Positions 1 to 4,885 of a stretch of 6,520 bases of DNA are shown here, piece after piece. Location of the stretch: positions 1 through 6,520 of the forward strand of contig JAGLIP010000050.1 of assembly GCA_023142905.1 (NCBI GenBank), in the 5' to 3' direction. The translations under genes were made by a program, and so were the position numbers. Position 1 is the first letter of the stretch. Each line of letters starts with the position of its first letter. Source of the DNA: Candidatus Aenigmatarchaeota archaeon. GTDB taxonomy: Archaea > EX4484-52 > B79-G9. A model generated the notes under the pieces. That model did no database searches, had not been told where the DNA came from, and saw only the letters and a program-made list of their open reading frames with translations.

Positions 1-41
1 TATTAACCCAATCAGGAATAAAATACAAATTGGCTTGGTAA
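1..41. other. left-edge stretch downstream of the minus-strand operon
   Basis: This is the 41 bases beyond the last gene of the leftward operon. I see no gene on either strand. Read on the minus strand it is moderately T-rich (TTTGTATTTTATT). Short CCAAT and ATTGG arms flank that stretch, but five base pairs around a long loop is weak. It could hold the operon's termination region, or the operon could continue past the window edge. Confidence 0.3.
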
Positions 42-422
42 TCAAACACTGATTAGCCCAACACCCAAAACCCTTAACTCGTCTTCGATTTCAGGCACGA
101 CAGTTGATGTTGTTACTATTTTTTCTATTTTTATTCCTTTTTTCCTGAACTGCTTTATGGTCTCAAAAAGAATTTCGGGCTCATCAATTGCATTTGCAAT
201 CACAAGAAGCCTTATTTCTTCCGGAAAAATCATTATCTTGTTTCTAAGTATAATCTCTTTGCTCAAATTTGGCTTTTTGAAAAGAAACCCAATAGATGAC
301 GCCAGAAGTTCCCCTTCTATTCCAAAACCAAATACAGCATGAACTTTATCCAATTGGCCTGTTGCATTTATTTTTTTTGCAAATGTTCTTAGATTTTCCG
401 GCTTTAGTATATCATAATCCAT
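42..422 (-). CDS. degenerate phosphoribosyltransferase-like protein (126 aa)
   Basis: This small protein has the core layout of a type I phosphoribosyltransferase. An early strand-loop-helix carries GFGIEGELLASSIGF (residues 32-46). A strand then leads to what should be the PRPP-binding loop (LLVIANAIDEPEIL, 72-85), followed by a helix and KKGIKIEKIV. The loop should contain two acidic residues and a TTG or ETG turn; here it reads ANAIDEPE, so catalysis is unlikely. It also lacks the N-terminal hood segment of orotate enzymes. From that loop onward it aligns without gaps over about 30 residues with the 181-residue gene just upstream, so the two look paralogous. A GTG at 431-429 overlaps the upstream TGA, but I place the start at ATG 422-420 because GTGAT lies four bases before it and reads as an SD. 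The function is unknown; a regulatory or partner subunit is my inference. Confidence 0.7.
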   Translation of the reverse strand: MDYDILKPENLRTFAKKINATGQLDKVHAVFGFGIEGELLASSIGFLFKKPNLSKEIILRNKIMIFPEEIRLLVIANAIDEPEILFETIKQFRKKGIKIEKIVTTSTVVPEIEDELRVLGVGLISV

Positions 423-426
423 ATAA

Positions 427-431
427 ATCAC
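427..431 (-). promoter_or_regulatory. GTGAT ribosome binding site overlapping an upstream stop
   Basis: On the minus strand the sequence reads AAGTGATTTATATG. The TGA stop of the 181-residue gene lies inside GTGAT, which is complementary to the AUCAC portion of the conserved archaeal 16S rRNA 3' end. The spacing to ATG is four bases. It argues for the ATG at 422 over the GTG at 431 and suggests translational coupling. The same arrangement recurs before S28e and ndk. Confidence 0.6.
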
Positions 432-973
432 TTAAATAATCGAATATAGTTCTCGTTTTCTTTTATTTCGGCACTATCATCTGAGGGGTAATCATAAATG
501 CTTAAAAATTTGATTTCCTCTTTTAAGAACAATTCATTCAGGTTCTTCCCCCGGTTTATTAAGGAAACAACATATTTTGTCTTAAGGCCATTCTTTTTTA
601 AGATTTCACATGTATGCATAATGCCTGAAGGATTATTTATGAGTGTTGTAAAAACAACAACAGATTTGTTTTTCTTAAATTCGCCGCGTATTGTCTGAGT
701 ATATGGATGTTCGCCTTTTGGGATCATCAATAAAGGAATTCCAAATTCACGAGAAATATGCGTTGCTGTTGCCACACTTATTCCTTCTACACATACAATA
801 TAATCAGGTTTTATTTTTTTGAAAACAGGAACAATTAGGTCTAATAAAGCATCAATCCATGCAGGATTTGTCGGAAGTGCCGCAACTTCCAAAAAATTTT
901 TGCCCATTGTCCCGTTGGTGTATATGAAATCTCCTTTTTTTACCAATCCTTTTAGTATATCTTTAAAATCCAT
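428..973 (-). CDS. degenerate orotate-phosphoribosyltransferase-like protein (181 aa)
   Basis: The domain order follows orotate phosphoribosyltransferase. The N-terminal segment KKGDFIYTNG (12-21) sits where the family has a G-x-F-x-L-x-S-G strand. Next comes KPDYIVCVEGISVATATHIS (55-74) as the core strand-turn-helix, then LLMIPKGEHP (81-90) in place of the catalytic lysine/histidine loop. VVVFTTLINNPSGI (105-118) is in place of the PRPP loop. Canonical E-D-V-x-T-T-G-G-S has become T-T-L-I-N-N-P-S-G, so both acidic residues are lost, and the VRKxxKxHG loop is not recognisable. I therefore expect no transferase activity. It ends in a charged, acidic tail (DDSAEIKENEN). An SD-like GGTAATC overlaps the upstream TAG and lies three bases from the ATG. 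It is the second gene of a three-gene operon behind a winged-helix regulator of the same fold. Its role may be ligand sensing or a non-catalytic partner, which is inference. Confidence 0.75.
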   Translation of the reverse strand: MDFKDILKGLVKKGDFIYTNGTMGKNFLEVAALPTNPAWIDALLDLIVPVFKKIKPDYIVCVEGISVATATHISREFGIPLLMIPKGEHPYTQTIRGEFKKNKSVVVFTTLINNPSGIMHTCEILKKNGLKTKYVVSLINRGKNLNELFLKEEIKFLSIYDYPSDDSAEIKENENYIRLFK

Positions 974-982
974 TTTGATTAC

Positions 983-1957
983 CTATCTTAAATTAAAAAA
1001 CAAATTTGACGAGCTTTTAAATAGTCTGTCTATGATATCCTTGGTCCTAAAAAGAACAAAATATGGGATTTTTGCAGCATCAAGCTTTTTTGTAGTAATA
1101 TTGTTTCTCTCAAGTATGAAAAAAACAGATATATTTGCCTTTTTTTTAAGATGCCTTATGCTCGCAATAAGGTCATCACCATATAGGGGGCCGTCATCTA
1201 TTACGACATAATTTCCATATTCCTCTATATTGCCGTAAATATTTTCGTAATCTGCAATTATTAATGGTTTTCCAATCTTAAGAGAAAGTGCTACAGCATA
1301 CGGGATTGTGTTTCTTGTATATATTCCACATGCAGGCGATTTGACATCAATTTTATTGTGCCTTATAGCGATTATTCCGTCAATTTCAGTCAATTTGCTT
1401 TTGAATTTACCAATTGCAATATCAACTACTGCATTGATTATTTCAGGTTCACATTTTAATGTATTCAGGTCGAAATCGTAATTTGTATGTATGCCGGGTG
1501 CAATTTCCCAAACTTCCTCGAAACTCGGATAGATTAGCGATTCTATAAACGAAAGTATTGCTTCTTTTTTATTTTCAGATGCCTGATTGATTGCTTTTTT
1601 TGCTTTTTCTTTATTATATGCGGTTATTGCATCTTCCTTGAAACCAAAAAAAAGATTGATAATAGAATCATTTAAACCCGGTATGTTTTTTAACAGGGCT
1701 GTTGTTCTTTTGTTGTTCTTTAATGCAAGATATGCTTTTTCATCTACAGTATAAAGTGCTGTAGTGCCTTTTTTTCTTCCAATTAGAATTCCCCTGTTTG
1801 CAAGAGAGCGCATAATAGCACTTGTCCTTGAGCGCGACTTTCCTGTTAAGTCTGATACATCACTAGCTGTAGAATACTTGTTTCTTGCTTTTAGGACCGA
1901 TAAGACATCTGCTTCTACTTGCGTTATCAAATAAAACACCAACTTCCTGTTCAACAA
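983..1957 (-). CDS. winged-helix regulator fused to an orotate-PRTase-like domain
   Basis: This is probably a DNA-binding transcription regulator that senses a nucleotide or PRPP-like ligand. Residues about 14-76 form a winged helix: a first helix (VEADVLSVLKARNKYSTA), a likely recognition helix (SRSRTSAIMRSLANRG) and a wing (RKKGTTALYTV). A helical linker follows. Residues about 150-310 resemble orotate phosphoribosyltransferase, with GIHTNYDFDLNTLKCEPEI (155-173) matching the family's SGxxSxxYxDxR...PE segment. The loop VVIDDGPLYGDDL (251-263) keeps the double aspartate but has PLYG where TTG is expected. Bacterial PurR and haloarchaeal GfcR show that such fusions act as regulators; this protein is not necessarily an orthologue. 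No ATG is available near the N-terminus. Candidate starts are TTG at 1957 or 1954, or TTG at 1930, which has GGTG in front and begins just before the first helix. It heads the leftward operon and diverges from pyrE. Confidence 0.8.
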   Translation of the reverse strand: MLNRKLVFYLITQVEADVLSVLKARNKYSTASDVSDLTGKSRSRTSAIMRSLANRGILIGRKKGTTALYTVDEKAYLALKNNKRTTALLKNIPGLNDSIINLFFGFKEDAITAYNKEKAKKAINQASENKKEAILSFIESLIYPSFEEVWEIAPGIHTNYDFDLNTLKCEPEIINAVVDIAIGKFKSKLTEIDGIIAIRHNKIDVKSPACGIYTRNTIPYAVALSLKIGKPLIIADYENIYGNIEEYGNYVVIDDGPLYGDDLIASIRHLKKKANISVFFILERNNITTKKLDAAKIPYFVLFRTKDIIDRLFKSSSNLFFNLR

Positions 1958-1965
1958 CCGAACAG
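1947..1965. repeat. CTGTTC-N7-GAACAG inverted repeat, candidate operator
   Basis: Two perfect 6-base arms are separated by seven bases. They straddle the earliest candidate start codons of the winged-helix gene, next to its divergent promoter. A second, overlapping palindrome (GAAC-A-GTTC) occupies 1960-1968. The 13-base spacing between arm starts is compatible with a winged-helix dimer. The natural guess is autoregulation by the gene beside it. Six-base arms can arise by chance, and I found no second copy at the other promoters. Confidence 0.35.
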
Positions 1966-2014
1966 TTCACTACCAACCAATATAAACCAACATATTTAAG
2001 AATCTTTTGATTGA
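1958..2014. promoter_or_regulatory. divergent promoter region between regulator operon and pyrE
   Basis: The 57-bp gap must drive both directions. For the plus strand, ACATATTTAAG (1990-2000) is a good archaeal TATA element. Its expected start point is about 26 bases on, near 2020, almost at the pyrE start, so that transcript would be leaderless or nearly so. For the minus strand, TTTATATT (1986-1979) would start transcription near 1957. TATAAA at 1981-1986 could also serve the plus strand. CCAACCAAT (1973-1981) and ATTGGTGG (2014-2021) form an imperfect inverted pair around both boxes. It may be an operator, or simply mirror-image GGTG-type SD sequences. Confidence 0.55.
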
Positions 2015-2713
2015 TTGGTGGTTAATTTGACAAACGGAAACATTGTTCATACAAGTCCTCTCTTAAGTTCTTATGCAAATACTGAAAAGGTGGGCGAAGC
2101 AATTGTTAAAGCAAGGCTAAATGATGATAAATCAGTATTCAGAAAAGGAAAATTCACACTTGCCTCAGGGAAAAAATCTGATGTATACTATGATTTTCGT
2201 TTTGCTTCTTCGGTTCCTGAAACATACAGAACGATTTTAGAGCAACTGGCAAATGCGGTAGAACCATTCAATCCCGATGTGTTGATAACAAAAGAAACCG
2301 GAGGTCTTTTATGGGCTTCCCCTGCAGCGTATATACTTGGCTGTTCTACAGCATATGTGCGTAAAAAACCCAAAGACCATGGAACCGCCAAATGGATTGA
2401 AGGCGAAATTGAAGGTCGTAATTGTGTTATCATTGAAGATGTAAACACTACCCTTAGCAGTGTACGAGATATAGTTGAAAAAACACTCGAATATGGTGGA
2501 ATTCCTAAAACTGCTGTTGTTGTTATGGATCGGGCAGAATATACTCCGGAAATGCTGAACGAATTAAAAAATATAATCCGTATGGAATTCTCTGATACGA
2601 ATTTCAAATTAGAGTGCTTGGCGAACAAGGATTCAATAAATGCTGCTTTTGATATCTATGGCGCTGTTGACAATCCAGAAGCTTTGAAAGCAATTGGTCG
2701 AAAAGTTGCCTAA
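2015..2713 (+). CDS. pyrE: orotate phosphoribosyltransferase with atypical PRPP loop
   Basis: The family enzyme makes orotidine 5'-phosphate from orotate and PRPP in pyrimidine synthesis. The orotate signatures are present in order: GKFTLASGKKSDVYYDFR (45-62), the core ITKETGGLLWASPAA (91-105), and the catalytic loop YVRKKPKDHGTAKWIEGEI (114-132) with its lysines and histidine. The PRPP loop IEDVNTTLSS (140-149) departs from the usual E-D-V-x-T-T-G-G-S: leucine and serine replace the two glycines. The 232-residue length is at the long end for the family. A C-terminal extension (about 175-232) is rich in charged helix. No in-frame ATG exists near the N-terminus. Possible starts are TTG 2015, GTG 2018 and TTG 2027, the last with GGTGG (2017-2021) in front. 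It is divergent from the PRTase-like regulator. It is either an enzyme tolerating the loop change or another sensor; orotate-type substrate recognition is well supported, full activity less so. Confidence 0.82.
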   Translation: MVVNLTNGNIVHTSPLLSSYANTEKVGEAIVKARLNDDKSVFRKGKFTLASGKKSDVYYDFRFASSVPETYRTILEQLANAVEPFNPDVLITKETGGLLWASPAAYILGCSTAYVRKKPKDHGTAKWIEGEIEGRNCVIIEDVNTTLSSVRDIVEKTLEYGGIPKTAVVVMDRAEYTPEMLNELKNIIRMEFSDTNFKLECLANKDSINAAFDIYGAVDNPEALKAIGRKVA

Positions 2714-2731
2714 GTGGAATAAGCTAGACCA

Positions 2732-2747
2732 CAAAAACATATTTAAG
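2732..2747 (+). promoter_or_regulatory. TATA promoter of the Gpt-like gene
   Basis: CAAAAAC is followed directly by ATATTTAAG, a BRE-like A-rich element plus a TATA box. The 11 bases ACATATTTAAG are identical to those at 1990-2000 before pyrE. The TATA centre near 2743 predicts a transcript start near 2769, which is exactly the first of the two duplicated ATG codons. Confidence 0.6.
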
Positions 2748-2759
2748 TTTTTCTTTTTT
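2748..2759 (+). terminator. T-rich tract, probable pyrE terminator
   Basis: TTTTTCTTTTTT is the longest pyrimidine run in the window on the plus strand and lies 35 bases after the pyrE stop. Archaeal polymerases terminate at oligo-T tracts without a hairpin. The tract lies immediately downstream of the next gene's TATA box and upstream of its predicted start point. It could therefore end pyrE transcripts without blocking the next gene. Confidence 0.4.
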
Positions 2760-2800
2760 AGTTCCTGTATGATTCAATTAGTTCCTGTATGATTCAATTA
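2758..2800 (+). repeat. exact 20-bp tandem duplication across a start codon
   Basis: The 20-base unit 2761-2780 is repeated without mismatch at 2781-2800. Three further matching bases (TTA) precede it, so the two copies are 23-base repeats overlapping by three. Each copy contains ATG ATT CAA TTA, the first four codons of the Gpt-like gene. Because 20 is not a multiple of three, the first ATG (2769) is out of frame. It opens a seven-codon ORF whose TGA (2790-2792) overlaps the second ATG as ATGA. The likely cause is replication slippage or, less likely, an assembly error. Confidence 0.95.
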
Positions 2801-3232
2801 TCCTACGACGATTTTGAAGAAAAAATCCAGCAGCTTTACACCAAAATCACAGAAGATGGTTATAATCCTAATGTAATTGTTGGAATAACCCGTGGTGGAA
2901 ACATTCCTGCTACGCGCCTTTCTTACATGTTCGATGTTAAAGAATACAGCCTTACAATCACAAAGGATGGCAATGAAAGAGTATTAGAATCTGAAATAAC
3001 TGCTGATTTAACTGGAAAAAATGTTCTGCTTGTAGAGGATGTGCTGGAAACCGGCGACAGTTTGTGGGTTGGAGAGAAATATCTTGAAAATGAAAAAGGC
3101 GCAATAGTGAAAACAGCAGCATTGTATATTACATCGAAAACAACCAAAAAACCTGATTTTTATCTTAAAGAAATCAAAGAGGTTCCTGAATGGGATGGGA
3201 GCGACCCCAACAAAAAACATAGTATAATGTAA
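2789..3232 (+). CDS. Gpt-like purine-type phosphoribosyltransferase (147 aa)
   Basis: This compact type I phosphoribosyltransferase probably salvages a purine base (hypoxanthine, xanthine or guanine) with PRPP. The N-terminal helix is followed by YNPNVIVGITRGGNIPATRL (25-44), the core strand with the G-x-x-R-G-G turn. A variable segment with LTITKDGNERV (55-65) comes next. The PRPP loop VLLVEDVLETGDSL (79-92) is complete, with E83, D84 and the T-G-D-S turn. The C-terminus has a PEWDG stretch, similar in place to the hood tryptophan of archaeal Gpt-type proteins. Its 147 residues match short archaeal family members. The base specificity cannot be read with confidence. The start at 2789 is the second copy of a duplicated start region and has no SD. 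Before the duplication the gene probably began leaderless at the same codons. It has its own TATA box, shared in sequence with pyrE. Confidence 0.82.
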   Translation: MIQLSYDDFEEKIQQLYTKITEDGYNPNVIVGITRGGNIPATRLSYMFDVKEYSLTITKDGNERVLESEITADLTGKNVLLVEDVLETGDSLWVGEKYLENEKGAIVKTAALYITSKTTKKPDFYLKEIKEVPEWDGSDPNKKHSIM

Positions 3233-3365
3233 AAATCATGAAATTTATGTTCTATTGGTGACTTTCAAGCTTTTATTATTTGTGATATAATTTATACACA
3301 ATAAAAAACACAAGTTTATTTTCGATTGAGGCGCATAAGAAATCAATTAATATTCGAGGCATTTC
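3233..3365 (+). promoter_or_regulatory. promoter and leader of the 458-aa gene
   Basis: This is an AT-rich gap with no gene. The best TATA candidate is TTTATACA (3291-3298), which predicts a start point near 3320 and a leader of about 45 bases. GAGG (3356-3359) is a clear SD six bases before the ATG. TTCGA and GAGGC occur twice (around 3321-3331 and 3353-3360), a weak imperfect repeat. A T-rich stretch (3264-3281) could help end the upstream transcript. Confidence 0.45.
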
Positions 3366-4742
3366 ATGAAATACGAATATGTTGCAACAAATGTAATTCC
3401 TGTCAGGAACAACGAAGAAAGGGATAAGTATCTAGACCTTTGCTATAGGTATTTCTTTCGCGCAGGCAGGTCATCCTTGCCAGAGGCATTTATGGAAAGA
3501 GACATTATTGAAAGAGATAATGTTGGAGAAAAAATTTATTTTGATAATAATGTAGAACTTCCTAAAGGCGCAATAGCCTATCCGGCAAAACTAAAAGAAG
3601 ACGCGTCACTAGAGGATTTTAGCTTATATTATACTACAAATTTAGGTTTTCTTGAAAACATAATCTATGATGCTGAAGAAAAATGCTTCAAGTTGAGGCT
3701 GTTTGCTGAAGAAAGTCTGAAAGAAAGAAATCTTGACATAATATACGAGTCTATGAGAAATTGGTTAGCTTCCGGTCTAGAAAAGCTTGGCCTTGAGGTC
3801 CACAAGCAGATAGAAGAATCAATAGAGCCTATAACAACTCCTGTTAGTTGGGATGATATACGGTACTATCACTGGAACCAAATAATAGGGGGCATACAAA
3901 TAAATGAAGGACTCGCAAATATGGAACTGCTCGACTCGGAATTATACGAATGCGGGGCTGAGGAGCGTAGGATGTGTCTTGAGGATAGAGACAACGCCAA
4001 ATCTAAACTAAGAATGCTAAATACCGAACAAAGATATTTCCCAGATACCAACTATATGGAATTGCTTAAATCAAAAGCTGATTTATTCAAAGAAGTAAGG
4101 GATGAATTCATCTTAAAATTTCCTGAATTGAAGGAAGAATTTGAAGGAACTGCTTTTGGCAGTTTTCCATGTTTTCCATTAACTTATCTAACCGATTGCC
4201 CGGCAATGGTAGCGCCTACAGACTCATATTTGCCTGTAAGCGACGATTCTGAAATGACATTAAACTTTTTGAATGCAGAAATCATTGAGCGGCCCGTATC
4301 TGATGATAATTGTAGACACATAATGTCTTTCTATCCGTACACATCCCCTTCTGAAGAAATAAATGAGCTGCATGTAGAATTTCTTAAAGATGAAGAAGTG
4401 ATGAAATCCATTATTGCACATAACTTTGGAGAAATAGTCATGGATCAGCAGTTTCCTCCTTTTCATTACAATTTTCTTGATATGCTTCTGAATTCCGCTT
4501 ATAGGGGCCAAAAACAAATAGGGCACATAAAACAAGTTAAGCAAAGGCATAAAAAAATTGATGAACTCATGGTTGAAATGGGTTATGAAAAAGAAAGAGA
4601 TAAGTTCTATCAGGCATATCTTGAAGTTGCCGAAAGGGCAATTAAGAATAACGACATTCTTCTTCCGGATTATCAGAAATTTTTGGGAATAAAAACTGCA
4701 TACCAAGAAAGGTTTGGGTCTCCTCCAAGACAGACCGCCTGA
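3366..4742 (+). CDS. uncharacterised soluble protein (458 aa)
   Basis: I do not recognise this protein. It has no signal peptide or membrane segment and is rich in Glu, Asp, Lys and aromatic residues. It appears largely helical, with probable long helices at about 181-260 and 383-425. The seven cysteines (26, 107, 196, 204, 269, 278, 316) are scattered and form no metal-binding pair pattern. A central less charged part (261-330) contains GSFPCFPLTYLTDCPAM. A short PVSDD motif occurs twice there, 20 residues apart (290 and 310), which may be a turn repeated by chance. Histidines cluster in the last third (352, 367, 387, 395). The ATG at 3366 has GAGG six bases upstream, and no earlier start is needed. 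Its 133-bp upstream gap and 143-bp downstream gap suggest a single-gene transcript. Codon use looks like that of its neighbours, so there is no sign of recent transfer. Confidence 0.85.
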   Translation: MKYEYVATNVIPVRNNEERDKYLDLCYRYFFRAGRSSLPEAFMERDIIERDNVGEKIYFDNNVELPKGAIAYPAKLKEDASLEDFSLYYTTNLGFLENIIYDAEEKCFKLRLFAEESLKERNLDIIYESMRNWLASGLEKLGLEVHKQIEESIEPITTPVSWDDIRYYHWNQIIGGIQINEGLANMELLDSELYECGAEERRMCLEDRDNAKSKLRMLNTEQRYFPDTNYMELLKSKADLFKEVRDEFILKFPELKEEFEGTAFGSFPCFPLTYLTDCPAMVAPTDSYLPVSDDSEMTLNFLNAEIIERPVSDDNCRHIMSFYPYTSPSEEINELHVEFLKDEEVMKSIIAHNFGEIVMDQQFPPFHYNFLDMLLNSAYRGQKQIGHIKQVKQRHKKIDELMVEMGYEKERDKFYQAYLEVAERAIKNNDILLPDYQKFLGIKTAYQERFGSPPRQTA

Positions 4743-4765
4743 GGCAGCGCATTTTTAACCAACCG

Positions 4766-4782
4766 CAAAAACCTTTTTAAAG
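4766..4782 (+). promoter_or_regulatory. TATA promoter of the L7Ae operon
   Basis: CAAAAAC (BRE-like) is followed directly by CTTTTTAAAG. The layout is the same as at 2732-2747, with the same CAAAAAC prefix. The TATA centre near 4777 predicts a transcript start near 4803 and a leader of about 80 bases, long compared with the nearly leaderless PRTase genes. A strong box suits a ribosomal operon. Confidence 0.6.
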
Positions 4783-4802
4783 CTTTATCATTCAATAAAC
4801 TT

Positions 4803-4885
4803 CAGTTTAGTTGTTTCTAAATAATTATAGAACGATGACTTGCTAGCACCTTTAACGGGTGCAATGATGTTAAGGAGGAATTAAA
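4803..4885 (+). promoter_or_regulatory. structured leader of the L7Ae operon
   Basis: Two hairpins can be drawn. The first is GTT-T-CTA (4813-4819) with TAGAAC (4828-4833), six pairs with one bulged T. The second is GCACCT (4846-4851) with GGGTGC (4857-4862), six pairs including one T-G, around loop TTAAC. It lies just before the SD AAGGAGG (4872-4878). An alternative pairing TTGC (4840-4843) with GCAA (4861-4864) would compete with the second hairpin. L7Ae is known in Sulfolobus to bind a K-turn in its own leader; I could not fit a canonical K-turn here. Feedback control is therefore possible but not shown. Confidence 0.35.

Noticed and set aside
819..1211. 130-codon plus-strand open frame opposite the minus operon
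   Set aside because: It runs across the junction of two well-supported minus-strand genes, shows low-complexity hydrophobic and Lys/Phe-rich composition and no domain, and is antisense to conserved PRTase-like sequence.
2188..2628. 146-codon minus-strand open frame inside pyrE
   Set aside because: It is antisense to conserved OPRT motifs, rich in Ser/Thr/Ile as expected from the reverse of a real gene, and has no family resemblance.
3238..3261. Seven-codon ORF after the Gpt-like gene
   Set aside because: It has no SD, lies in an AT-rich gap and shows no conserved context.
4260..4706. 148-codon minus-strand open frame inside the 458-residue gene
   Set aside because: Its Phe/Ile/Lys-rich composition is typical of the reverse complement of an AT-rich gene. 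The plus frame has a proper SD and start, and this one has none.
4834..4880. Canonical K-turn in the L7Ae leader
   Set aside because: I tried both orientations around the stem 4846-4862. The 3' side offers AAT-GA, but no GA adjoins the stem on the 5' side, so the tandem G-A pairs cannot form.
4835..4884. Mini-ORFs in the L7Ae leader (M-T-C-stop at 4835; M-M-L-R-R-N-stop at 4864)
   Set aside because: Both are very short and have no SD; the second is mostly the GGAGG ribosome binding site itself. Chance is sufficient.
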